Below, one piece after another: positions 1-6,807 of a DNA stretch of 9,300 nt (positions are counted from its first letter, which is position 1; each line of letters starts with the position of its first letter). Origin of the DNA: Gemmatimonadota bacterium (GTDB lineage: Bacteria > Gemmatimonadota > Gemmatimonadetes > Gemmatimonadales > Gemmatimonadaceae); the NCBI GenBank assembly GCA_003222065.1, contig QHUV01000043.1, positions 1 to 9,300 on the forward strand, read 5' to 3'. The position numbers were made by a program, and so were the translations under genes. The notes below the pieces were generated by a model that was not told the DNA's origin, did not search any database, and saw only the letters and a program-made list of their open reading frames with translations.

Positions 1-892
1 CGATTGCATTGCGTTCCGCCGTCGTGAGCGTTACGCCAAGCTGCTGAAAGAGACCGAGCGCGATGTTCTTCTCGAGCGTCAGCAGTTGATCGAGTGCGCG
101 GTCGTCGTTGGTCGAGCCAGCGACGCGCGTCGTCGGCACGTCGATCACCGCGGCATCGACGCGCAATTGCGGTCCCTGTTGGAGAATAGACCCCTGAACG
201 AGGCGGCCAGCCTGCAAAATTTTTCCCGCTCGCACATTGCCCGACGAGTCCGTCGCTCCGGACGCTTGAAGCTTCATCTCATCCAACACGGCCTGCAGCC
301 GCAATCGCTCGACGACGGTGAGACGAGATGACCTCGCCAGATCCGTGGTGAGCAGCTCGGCGAGCCCACGCTCGAGCGGCTTCAACGACGTGTCGGCCCC
401 ACTGAACGTGAGCGGAAGCACGGCAACTACGTTCGGCGCCCCGGGAACCTGTGCGAGCTGCCGCTCGTTGCGTACCGCGGCGCGTGCCGTCTCCTGCAGC
501 TCCTTTCGCTGCAGCGACGCGAGGCGCGACTCCAGTGCATGCCTTACCCGGCTTGTCCGTCCGTACTCGACGTACGTGGAATAGGCGGCGCGCGCCGTCA
601 CAAAATCGTTCTGTCCTTCCGCCGTTAGGCCGAGGTAGAGGGCCGCCGTGCCGTCACGCGGATTCAACTTTCTCGCTTGCTCGAGCGCCGTCCGAGCATC
701 CTTCAAGTTTCCAGACTTGTAATAGGCGATGCCGAGCGACCGCAGCACCGGTTCCGACTGCGGACTGCTGGCTCGCTCGCGCTCGAGCCGCGCGACCGCT
801 TCCGGGCCTCCGGCACTCGCGCCACCCGTGGCGCATGCGGCGACACCGAGGACGATGGCGACCAAACCTACCGAGCGAACGATGTATATCAT
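1..892 (-). CDS. TPR and CsgG-domain lipoprotein, 3' end outside window
   Basis: Reading the minus strand from the ATG at 892 gives 297 residues without a stop, so the C-terminus lies beyond base 1. Residues 4-20 form a signal peptide ending in a lipobox, VAAC, with Cys20 as the lipidation site. Residue 21 is Ala, not Asp, which by the E. coli sorting rule favours the outer membrane. Residues 46-113 hold two TPR-like helix pairs (for example GIAYYKSGNLKDARTALEQA). From about residue 154 the sequence matches the CsgG-type fold: VVAVLPL, then LLTTDLARSSRLTVVERLRL, then LDEMKLQASG, and AGRLVQGSIL. CsgG-family proteins include the curli secretion pore, but many CsgG-domain lipoproteins have no known role, and no curli genes are visible here. 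It lies 7 bp behind the ATPase gene, with a good ribosome binding site that overlaps that gene's stop codon. The domain calls are firm; the function is not known. Confidence 0.85.
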   Translation of the reverse strand, partial: MIYIVRSVGLVAIVLGVAACATGGASAGGPEAVARLERERASSPQSEPVLRSLGIAYYKSGNLKDARTALEQARKLNPRDGTAALYLGLTAEGQNDFVTARAAYSTYVEYGRTSRVRHALESRLASLQRKELQETARAAVRNERQLAQVPGAPNVVAVLPLTFSGADTSLKPLERGLAELLTTDLARSSRLTVVERLRLQAVLDEMKLQASGATDSSGNVRAGKILQAGRLVQGSILQQGPQLRVDAAVIDVPTTRVAGSTNDDRALDQLLTLEKNIALGLFQQLGVTLTTAERNAI

Positions 893-895
893 CAG

Positions 896-901
896 TCTCC
901 T
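896..901 (-). promoter_or_regulatory. Ribosome binding site of the CsgG-domain lipoprotein
   Basis: AGGAGA on the minus strand, with GGAG four bases before the ATG at 892. It overlaps the TAG stop of the upstream ATPase, so ribosomes ending there can re-initiate. It fixes the start at 892 and is one of only two clear Shine-Dalgarno sequences in the window. Confidence 0.75.
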
Positions 902-1784
902 ACCGATCAGGATCGAGCATGTCTTCGAAGCGCATCCACTGCGCGTAGAAGTACAGGTCGACGTATCCCACGTTCCCGTGACGATTCTTTCGCACGAGAA
1001 GCTCCGTTGCACCCTCGACGTCGCGCGCGCTGTCGTACATCCCCTCCCGATACAGCGCGATCACCACGTCGGCATGATGCTTCACTGCGCCGAGCGCGCC
1101 GAAATCATCGAGCTGAGGGCGGCGGTCCGTCCGGACACCCAGAAACGGAAGTTGTGCCGTCGCCAATATGGCGACGCCGGCGTCGAGCGCCAACGTTTTT
1201 AGCGCGCGCACCGCGGCCGCTTGCTCCTCCGCGGTGTCGCGCCGGTTCGCGCCGATACCTTGAATCGAGTCGACAATGACAAAGTCTGGAACGCCGCTCT
1301 CCTCCCATCCCTCCGGCAATCCATCCTCCGAGTCCGTCGACACGCGGCCGAATCGCGGCAGTCGCTCACGTAATCGCACGGCCGCCGCGCCAACACGTGC
1401 GCGCGCCATCTCATCCAGTGTTCCTTGCCGCAACTCGTCGACTCGAACCCGTCCTTCCATGGCGAGCACGCGCTCCATGAGCCGCTGCGGCGTCATTTCG
1501 GCTGAGAAGTACGCCACGGACTGACGCTCCGCCGCGCGCAACGCGATCGCTAACGCGAACGCGGACTTCCCACTCCCGACATCGCCGCCGAGCACGGCCA
1601 GATCGCCGCGGCGAAATCCCCCACCGATGCTTCGGTCCAAACTCGGAAAGCCACTCGCGATCGTATCAGTATCGGTTGCGCCCTCGGCGATAGCGTCGAT
1701 CTGGCCGAGGAGTTCCGGGAGAGACGATGCCGAAGGTGACGCGTCTACGGACGCTGACGGAGGCGGTTCTCCTTTCGGAGTCAT
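900..1784 (-). CDS. DnaB C-terminal-like RecA-fold ATPase
   Basis: A 294-residue protein matching the ATPase half of the replicative helicase DnaB. About 40 low-complexity residues and a short helix precede the fold, which begins near TIASGFPSLD. Visible motifs: Walker A GDVGSGKS (67-74, Lys73); a DnaB H1a-like YFSAEMTP (92-99); Walker B FVIVDSIQGI (168-177); an H3-like ILATAQL (206-212, Gln211); DDFGALGAVKHHADVVIALYR (226-246); and an H4-like RKNRHGNVG (265-273). Full DnaB is about 450-470 residues with an N-terminal primase-interacting domain and linker. Those are missing here, so it is unlikely to be the main replicative helicase. RadA/KaiC-type RecA-fold ATPases are the main alternative, but the motif pattern is closest to DnaB, and no RadA zinc finger is present. 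The ATG overlaps the stop of the upstream gene (ATGA at 1781-1784). Function and substrate are unknown. Confidence 0.85.
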   Translation of the reverse strand: MTPKGEPPPSASVDASPSASSLPELLGQIDAIAEGATDTDTIASGFPSLDRSIGGGFRRGDLAVLGGDVGSGKSAFALAIALRAAERQSVAYFSAEMTPQRLMERVLAMEGRVRVDELRQGTLDEMARARVGAAAVRLRERLPRFGRVSTDSEDGLPEGWEESGVPDFVIVDSIQGIGANRRDTAEEQAAAVRALKTLALDAGVAILATAQLPFLGVRTDRRPQLDDFGALGAVKHHADVVIALYREGMYDSARDVEGATELLVRKNRHGNVGYVDLYFYAQWMRFEDMLDPDR

Positions 1785-2218
1785 GGCCGAACAAGGGAAT
1801 GTAGTGTACGCGCGAGGGCCTGCGCGAGTCGATCGAGCTCGAGTCGCGCGCCGGCGTCGAGATACGTCGAGGTCGCCGAGATCGCGCTAGCCAACGCGGC
1901 CGCGATGTCCGCCGCCTCTGCTCCTGTTACCTCGGCGAGTCGCGTCAGCGCCACCCGCACCGTTGCTGGCAGGGCGACGCTCGAAAGCCAATTGCGCGCC
2001 GCGGACGATCGTTCCGCTCGCGCGTCCAGCGGCAGCTCCCTGGTCGGGAGACAATCGTCGACGAGACGCGCCACGAGGTACGTAGCGAGTGCGACCTCGC
2101 GCGGACCCCCGAGCGGCGCACGACCAGCGAGCGAAGCCAGGGCGCGAAAGCGGAAGATCGGTGTCGACAGCCCGTAGGGCGGGGCAGTCGGAGGCAATGA
2201 GCTCTGAGTAGCGTTCAC
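1781..2218 (-). CDS. Hypothetical helical protein
   Basis: A 145-residue protein with no family I recognise. It is rich in Ala, Leu and Arg and looks wholly alpha-helical, with a central stretch around VALATYLVARLVDD (42-55) and a C-terminal amphipathic region around residues 120-143. No transmembrane segment, signal peptide or catalytic motif is visible. The frame stays open far upstream into the divergent gene, so the start must be chosen. The GTG at 2218 leaves the intergenic region free but has no Shine-Dalgarno sequence; a TTG at codon 8 (2197) is an alternative. Its TGA stop overlaps the ATPase start (ATGA), which suggests coupled synthesis and perhaps a partner role for the ATPase. The frame is believable because of the overlap and the protein-like composition, but the N-terminus is uncertain. 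Confidence 0.65.
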   Translation of the reverse strand: MNATQSSLPPTAPPYGLSTPIFRFRALASLAGRAPLGGPREVALATYLVARLVDDCLPTRELPLDARAERSSAARNWLSSVALPATVRVALTRLAEVTGAEAADIAAALASAISATSTYLDAGARLELDRLAQALARTLHSLVRP

Positions 2219-2250
2219 GCAGAGCAATCTGAAACAACACAGAGCCGCGA

Positions 2251-2264
2251 GGGAAGCGCTTCCC
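2251..2264. promoter_or_regulatory. Perfect 14-bp palindrome, candidate operator
   Basis: GGGAAGCGCTTCCC is a perfect inverted repeat with no spacer. It lies in the middle of the divergent gap, 32 bases from the GTG at 2218 and 33 from the ATG at 2298. The AAGCGCTT core with a central CG resembles operators of LacI-family repressors, such as the CcpA cre core and the CelR site TGGGAGCGCTCCCA. The palindrome is seen directly; the regulator family is an inference by resemblance, and no LacI-type gene is in the window. Confidence 0.5.
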
Positions 2265-2283
2265 GCGTTTGGCGACGTGCGGC

Positions 2284-2289
2284 TACATT
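2284..2289 (+). promoter_or_regulatory. Possible -10 element, PorX-led operon
   Basis: TACATT matches the -10 consensus at four of six positions and ends eight bases before the ATG at 2298. Transcription would then start about two bases before the ATG, giving a leaderless mRNA. This fits the absence of any Shine-Dalgarno sequence there. No -35 element is visible at the usual spacing, so the call is weak. Confidence 0.2.
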
Positions 2290-2297
2290 CTCTCCAC

Positions 2298-3857
2298 ATG
2301 GCAGCGAACGGGAAGTCCGTGCTCTGGGTCGACGACGAAGCCGAGCTCCTCGAGCCGCACCGCATGTTCTTGCGGGACAAAGGCTTCTTCGTTGAATCGG
2401 CGACGAACGCCGAGGACGGCGCCGAGCTGCTCCGACGGCGCGGCTTCGACCTCGTACTCCTCGATGAACAGATGCCCGGCATGCGCGGGCTCGACGCGTT
2501 TCGCGAATTCCGCGAGATCGCGCCGAACCTCGACATTGTCATGGTCACGAAGAGCGAAGAGGACACGACGCTCATGGAGGCGCTCGGCGCCGATGTCGGT
2601 GCGTATCTGGTGAAGCCGGTGACGCCGCGCCAGGTCTACGCCGTCGTCGCTCGCTTGCTCGAGGGCGCTCGCATTCATCACCAAGCGTTGGCGCGACGCT
2701 TCGTGGAGCGTTTTCGCGCGCTGCAGGCCGAGTCGTTTCGCGATCTCGACTGGCGCGGATGGATCGATCGGTTCACTGAGCTCACGCAATGGGACCTCGA
2801 CCTCGTCGCCGCGTGCGAGACGGGGCTCACCGAAACGTTGCGTGGCCTCTATCCCGACATGCGGCGCGAATTCGCCACCTTCATACGGCGCGAGTATCCG
2901 CGATGGCTCCGCGATCTTGGCGGCGGCCGGCCTCCGCTCTCTGTCGACGTCGTTCACGAGTTCTTATTGCCGATCATCGACCGCGATCGCCAAGCGCTAT
3001 TCGTGGTCATCGACTGCCTGCGTCTCGATCAGTGGCGGTCGATTGAGCCGAGCCTTACGGCGCTCTTCGAGATCGAGACGACGCACTACTTCTCGATCCT
3101 TCCCACGGCAACCCCCTATTCGCGCAACGCGCTGTTCAGCGGGCTTTTTCCGTGCGAGATCGCGGCGCGGTTTCCCGATTGGTGGGGCGAGCGGGAAGAT
3201 GAAACGCTAAACGCGCACGAGCGCGATCTGCTCGGGGCACAGCTCGCCGAGTTGGGAAAGCAGGTGCCGGTGCGTTACGAGAAGATCTCCTCTGCGCAGG
3301 AGGCGGATGATCTGGAGCGCCGGCTCGGCAGCTTCTTCGCCGCCGACGGAATTGGCGCGTGCGTGTTCAACTTCATCGATCTGCTCACGCATGGCCGATC
3401 GGAGTCCGCCATTCTGTATGAAGTCGCGCGCGACGAGACGGCGTTGCGTGAGCTCACCGAACAGTGGTTCCGCCGCTCGGCGGCGTTCTCGCTGCTGCGA
3501 GAGGCGGCGCGGCGTGGCGTGAAGGTGCTCATCACGAGCGACCACGGATCGATTCACTGTCAAACGCCCGCAACCGTCTTCGCGAAGCGTGATGCCACGC
3601 CGAACTTGCGCTACAAGTTCGGCGAGGATTTGCGCGCCGAGAACCCCGACTACGCCTTGTCTTTTTCCAATGAGGATTTACTCAAGCTCCCGCGGCGTGG
3701 ACTCGGCGCGAATACCTTGCTCGCGACGGGCGATACGTTCTTCGTGTACCCGACGAAGCTTCGCGAGTATCAGAGCCGCTACCGCGGTTCGTTCCTCCAC
3801 GGCGGCGTGACGCCGGAGGAGTGCATCCTGCCCATCGCGCTGCTCACACCGCGCTGA
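2298..3857 (+). CDS. porX: PorX-like response regulator with PglZ domain
   Basis: A 519-residue cytoplasmic protein with a receiver domain and an alkaline-phosphatase-superfamily PglZ domain, the layout of Bacteroidota PorX. Receiver (about 4-120): acidic pair Asp12/Asp13, phospho-acceptor Asp56 in LLDEQMPGM, Thr84 in VTKSEED and Lys106 in LVKPV. A helical linker covers about 120-225. PglZ (about 230-519): Asp239 in VVIDCLRLDQW, Thr270/Thr272 in LPTATPYSRNA, Asp361 and His365 in NFIDLLTHGR, Asp415/His416 in ITSDHGS and His501 in FLHGGVTPEE. The expected metal-binding and nucleophile residues are therefore intact, so it should be enzymatically active. In Bacteroidota, PorX acts with kinase PorY in type IX secretion control, and its PglZ domain cleaves phosphodiesters in oligonucleotides. 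The role here is unknown and no kinase lies nearby. ATG 2298 is preferred over the in-frame GTG at 2277 because the receiver begins just after it. Its stop overlaps the exporter start by one base (TGATG). Confidence 0.9.
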   Translation: MAANGKSVLWVDDEAELLEPHRMFLRDKGFFVESATNAEDGAELLRRRGFDLVLLDEQMPGMRGLDAFREFREIAPNLDIVMVTKSEEDTTLMEALGADVGAYLVKPVTPRQVYAVVARLLEGARIHHQALARRFVERFRALQAESFRDLDWRGWIDRFTELTQWDLDLVAACETGLTETLRGLYPDMRREFATFIRREYPRWLRDLGGGRPPLSVDVVHEFLLPIIDRDRQALFVVIDCLRLDQWRSIEPSLTALFEIETTHYFSILPTATPYSRNALFSGLFPCEIAARFPDWWGEREDETLNAHERDLLGAQLAELGKQVPVRYEKISSAQEADDLERRLGSFFAADGIGACVFNFIDLLTHGRSESAILYEVARDETALRELTEQWFRRSAAFSLLREAARRGVKVLITSDHGSIHCQTPATVFAKRDATPNLRYKFGEDLRAENPDYALSFSNEDLLKLPRRGLGANTLLATGDTFFVYPTKLREYQSRYRGSFLHGGVTPEECILPIALLTPR

Positions 3858-5689
3858 TGTACCGTCGCCTTCTACGCTTTCTGCGCCCGCACTCGGGACG
3901 CATGTTCGGCGCGATCGGCGCGAGCGCCCTCGCCGCGCTCTTCGACGCCTACTCGTTCTCGCTCCTCATTCCATTCCTGAATGCGCTGTTCGGCATGCCG
4001 TCGCTGCTGCCGGTGAATTCCGGCTGGCTCACGGCATTCCTGAATCGCACGATCGGACTGCTCCTCGATCCGACGGACAAGATGGGATCGCTGCAGGTGG
4101 TGATCTTCATCATCGTCGTCTCGGTCGCGCTCAAGAACTTCTTCATCTGGCTGGCAGGGAATCTCGGCGCGCAACTCCAGGAATACGTCACGCGCGACGT
4201 GCGTGACGCCGTCTACACACACCTGCAGCGCCTTCCCCTGGGATTCTTCGCGCGCACGAAGGTCGGCCAGATCATCTCGCGCGTCATCTCCGACACGGCA
4301 CAGGTGAAGAACGTCATCACGACGCTCGTCACGCAGTCGTTTCAAAGCGCGGCCCTGGTCCTCGCGTACGTCGCCGTACTCCTCTCGACCTCCTTGCCCC
4401 TCACCCTGATGGCGCTCGTCGTCGCTCCGCTCGTCATCGGTGCGCTCCAGCCCCTGCTCAAGCGGCTGCGCCGAGGCTATCGCCGTCTTGGCGACGACTA
4501 TGGTGAGATGACGAGCGTGCTCCAGGAGGCCGTCAGCGGCGTTAGGCTGGTGAAAGCATTTCGTGCCGAGCCGTACGAGGAGAAGCGATTCCTCGACGCC
4601 AGCGGACGATATTCAGAGGGACTGATGCGCATCACGCGTGTCGCCTTCCTCTCGCAGCCGATTACCGAATTTCTCGGAACCTTGGTTGCGGTTGCGATAC
4701 TGTGGATCGGCGCGCGCATGGTGCTCGTCGGCGGAACCCTGCAATCCGCTCAGCTCATCACCTTTCTGGTGATCGTTATGCGGCTGCTGCAGCCGATGAA
4801 GCAGCTCTCACAGATCCCGACGACGGCGCAGCAAGCGCTCGCGGCGAGCGACCGTCTGTTCGAGGTGCTCGACGCTCCCACCGAGCTGATGACGGACCAC
4901 GGGACGCGTCGCATGGATGGCTTTCACGACACGGTCACGTTCGATTCCATCTCATTCGCCTATGAAACCGAGCCCGTTCTCCTCGACATCGATTTCTCCG
5001 CGCGCAAGGGAGAGGTCATCGCCCTCGTCGGGCCCAGCGGGGCGGGGAAGAGCACGCTCGTCGACCTGATTCCCCGATTCTTCGAGCCGACATCGGGGCG
5101 TATCCTCATCGATGGTATCGACACGCGCGAGATCCAGCTTGCCTCGCTCCGGAGCCTAACGGGGATCGTCAGCCAGGACACCGTGCTGTTCAATGATACC
5201 GTGCGCAACAACATCGCGTACGGTGCCGCCGACCGCTTCACCGATGCGCAGATCGCTGCCGCCGCCCGCGCCGCCAACGCGCATGGCTTCGTCTCCGAGC
5301 TGCCCAAAGGGTACGATACCGTTCTTGGCGAGCGCGGCACGAGGCTGTCCGGGGGCCAACGCCAGCGTATCGCCATCGCGCGGGCACTGCTCATCGATCC
5401 GCCAATTCTCATTCTCGACGAAGCGACGTCGGCGCTCGACACCGAGTCCGAGAGACTCGTCCAGGAAGCCATAGACAGGTTGCTCGCCGGACGCACCGTG
5501 TTCGTCATCGCCCATCGCCTGTCGACCGTCATTCACGCCGATCAGATTCTCGTTCTCGATCGCGGCCGTATCGTCGAGCGCGGCTCACATCAGGAGCTCC
5601 TCGCTCGACACGGTCCATATTACCGCCTCTACTCCATGCAATTCCGCGATGAGCCCGCCGCCGGCGCGCGCGCCGCGGCCAAGGTCTGA
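3857..5689 (+). CDS. msbA: MsbA-type lipid ABC exporter, fused TMD-NBD
   Basis: A 610-residue half-transporter that would work as an inner-membrane homodimer, probably flipping a lipid A-like glycolipid or other lipid across the membrane. Residues 1-310 form the six-helix exporter domain, with hydrophobic segments around 13-45, 78-102, 155-200 and 270-315. The nucleotide-binding domain follows: Walker A GPSGAGKST (392-400, Lys398), Q-loop SQD (439-441), signature LSGGQRQ (497-503), Walker B ILILDEA (517-523, Glu522) and switch His553 in IAHRLST. All ATPase residues are present. The length is close to the usual 580-600. The ATG at 3857 shares its A with the PorX stop; an in-frame GTG at 3821 would lie inside the PorX gene and is unlikely. 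The lipid substrate is inferred from the glycosyltransferase and LpxL-like acyltransferase that follow. From sequence alone it could be another multidrug or lipid exporter of the same subfamily. Confidence 0.9.
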   Translation: MYRRLLRFLRPHSGRMFGAIGASALAALFDAYSFSLLIPFLNALFGMPSLLPVNSGWLTAFLNRTIGLLLDPTDKMGSLQVVIFIIVVSVALKNFFIWLAGNLGAQLQEYVTRDVRDAVYTHLQRLPLGFFARTKVGQIISRVISDTAQVKNVITTLVTQSFQSAALVLAYVAVLLSTSLPLTLMALVVAPLVIGALQPLLKRLRRGYRRLGDDYGEMTSVLQEAVSGVRLVKAFRAEPYEEKRFLDASGRYSEGLMRITRVAFLSQPITEFLGTLVAVAILWIGARMVLVGGTLQSAQLITFLVIVMRLLQPMKQLSQIPTTAQQALAASDRLFEVLDAPTELMTDHGTRRMDGFHDTVTFDSISFAYETEPVLLDIDFSARKGEVIALVGPSGAGKSTLVDLIPRFFEPTSGRILIDGIDTREIQLASLRSLTGIVSQDTVLFNDTVRNNIAYGAADRFTDAQIAAAARAANAHGFVSELPKGYDTVLGERGTRLSGGQRQRIAIARALLIDPPILILDEATSALDTESERLVQEAIDRLLAGRTVFVIAHRLSTVIHADQILVLDRGRIVERGSHQELLARHGPYYRLYSMQFRDEPAAGARAAAKV

Positions 5690-5697
5690 CGCTCGTT

Positions 5698-6807
5698 ATG
5701 CGTGTGCTCTTCTACGTAGGCGAAAAGCGCTGGAGTGGCTCCGCGCGAGCCTTCCTCGCCGTCGCGCGCGGGATGGGTGCCCGCGGCCATCAAGTCACCG
5801 TCGTTTGTCCCGGCGGTAGTGCCGCCGCTCGACGCGCCGAGGCGTTCGGCGTCGAGACCGTGCCCGCTGATCCGGACGCAACCGCGGCGGGCGACGCGTG
5901 GAGTCTTCGCCGCGTGCTGCAAGAGCGGTTTGTCGAGGTGGCATTCGTCCACACCGATCGGGAACAGCTCGTCGTCAGTTCGGCGATGCGTCTTGCCGAG
6001 CGAGGCGCGATCATCCGCCGCGTCCCAGCTTTTCTCGCGCCGGCGCTACTCCGCAGCGGCCGATTCGCGCTGCGCATCGCGAGTGCCGGACTCCTCTTCA
6101 CCACCGAAGCGGAGCTTGCTCAGGCGCAAGCGTCGGCGGAGATCGCCGTGCTGCCCGTGCCGCCGGCCATCGCGCCACTTGGCGTCGACGTTGCCAATTA
6201 CGACTCGGTGCGGCCGGCGAACCGCGGCAGTATCGGCGTGCCGGCGGAAGGTCTGCTCATCATCTGTAGCTACGAACCGGGCGCGCGCTTTCGTTTGGCG
6301 ACGGCGATGCGCACACTTGCTCTGCTGCTGCCGCGACACCCCGACGTGCACTTCGCCGTGCTCGGACCTGGTTCTCTCGATGATGACCTGCGCATGCACG
6401 CCGCGGCGCTTGGCGTGAGCACATCCGTAAGCTTTCTCGGTCAGCGTCCCGACGAGCTCTCCATTCTTCGCGCGGCCGACGCTGGTTGGGTCGTCGCTGG
6501 CGGGGACGATGGCGCGTTTGCATTCCTTGATTTCATGGCGATGCGCATCCCCGTGCTCGCCGACCGCCAGCCGATGCCGCAGCACTACGTCGCCGACGGC
6601 AGCACTGGCGTGCTGCTTTCGCCGGGCGCGCCGTCTCATACCGCTGCCGCCGTCGCGCCATTTTTCGTCCATGAGGATTGGCGCACGGCGATGGGCAATG
6701 CCGCTCGCACGCGCGCGCAGCGCGACTTCAATGAAGTCGACATGATCGATGGCTTCGAGCGCGCCGCCGCCGCCGCCGCCGATCGCACGCGATGGGCCGT
6801 GCGATGA
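5698..6807 (+). CDS. GT4-like glycosyltransferase with altered EX7E motif
   Basis: A 369-residue GT-B-fold protein. The N-terminal half begins like a family-4 glycosyltransferase: MRVLFYVGEKRWSGSARAFLAVARGMGARGH, with the Gly-rich loop at 13-15, and VTVVCPGG. The C-terminal half holds HFAVLGPGSLDDDLRMHA (218-235), VSFLGQRPDELSILRAADAG (244-263) and the donor-site region GGDDGAFAFLDFMAMRIPVLA (268-288). In typical GT4 enzymes that region carries E-x7-E; here both positions are Asp (Asp270, Asp278). Between the exporter and the acyltransferase, it probably adds a sugar to a lipid A/LPS core-like glycolipid on the cytoplasmic face; donor and acceptor cannot be told. The ATG lies 8 bp after the exporter stop, without a clear ribosome binding site. 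The C-terminus ends in an Ala run from a GCC repeat, and the TGA overlaps the next start. Confidence 0.8.
   Translation: MRVLFYVGEKRWSGSARAFLAVARGMGARGHQVTVVCPGGSAAARRAEAFGVETVPADPDATAAGDAWSLRRVLQERFVEVAFVHTDREQLVVSSAMRLAERGAIIRRVPAFLAPALLRSGRFALRIASAGLLFTTEAELAQAQASAEIAVLPVPPAIAPLGVDVANYDSVRPANRGSIGVPAEGLLIICSYEPGARFRLATAMRTLALLLPRHPDVHFAVLGPGSLDDDLRMHAAALGVSTSVSFLGQRPDELSILRAADAGWVVAGGDDGAFAFLDFMAMRIPVLADRQPMPQHYVADGSTGVLLSPGAPSHTAAAVAPFFVHEDWRTAMGNAARTRAQRDFNEVDMIDGFERAAAAAADRTRWAVR
6763..6780 (+). repeat. (GCC)6 trinucleotide repeat
   Basis: Six perfect GCC units near the 3' end of the glycosyltransferase gene, encoding its Ala run. Gain or loss of whole units would keep the frame and alter only the tail length, and would not disturb the ATGA overlap with the next gene. 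Confidence 0.7.

Noticed and set aside
654..836. Short minus-strand frame of 60 codons within the lipoprotein gene
   Set aside because: It is in a different minus-strand frame from the lipoprotein, which has a signal peptide, TPRs and a CsgG domain through the same bases.
2277..2297. GTG start for the PorX-like gene
   Set aside because: No ribosome binding site precedes it, and the receiver domain starts naturally right after the ATG at 2298.
2219..2575. Upstream extension of the 145-residue hypothetical gene to an ATG at 2575
   Set aside because: The extra residues are antisense to the receiver domain and are Ser/Arg low-complexity sequence. The extension would also swallow the divergent promoter region.
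2283..2957. Minus-strand open frame of 224 codons inside the PorX-like gene
   Set aside because: It lies opposite the receiver domain and linker, whose conserved residues make the plus-strand reading certain. No motif or start signal supports it.
3821..3856. Upstream GTG start for the ABC exporter
   Set aside because: It lies within the PorX-like coding region and adds 12 residues unlike exporter N-termini. The ATG at 3857 gives the usual one-base TGATG coupling.
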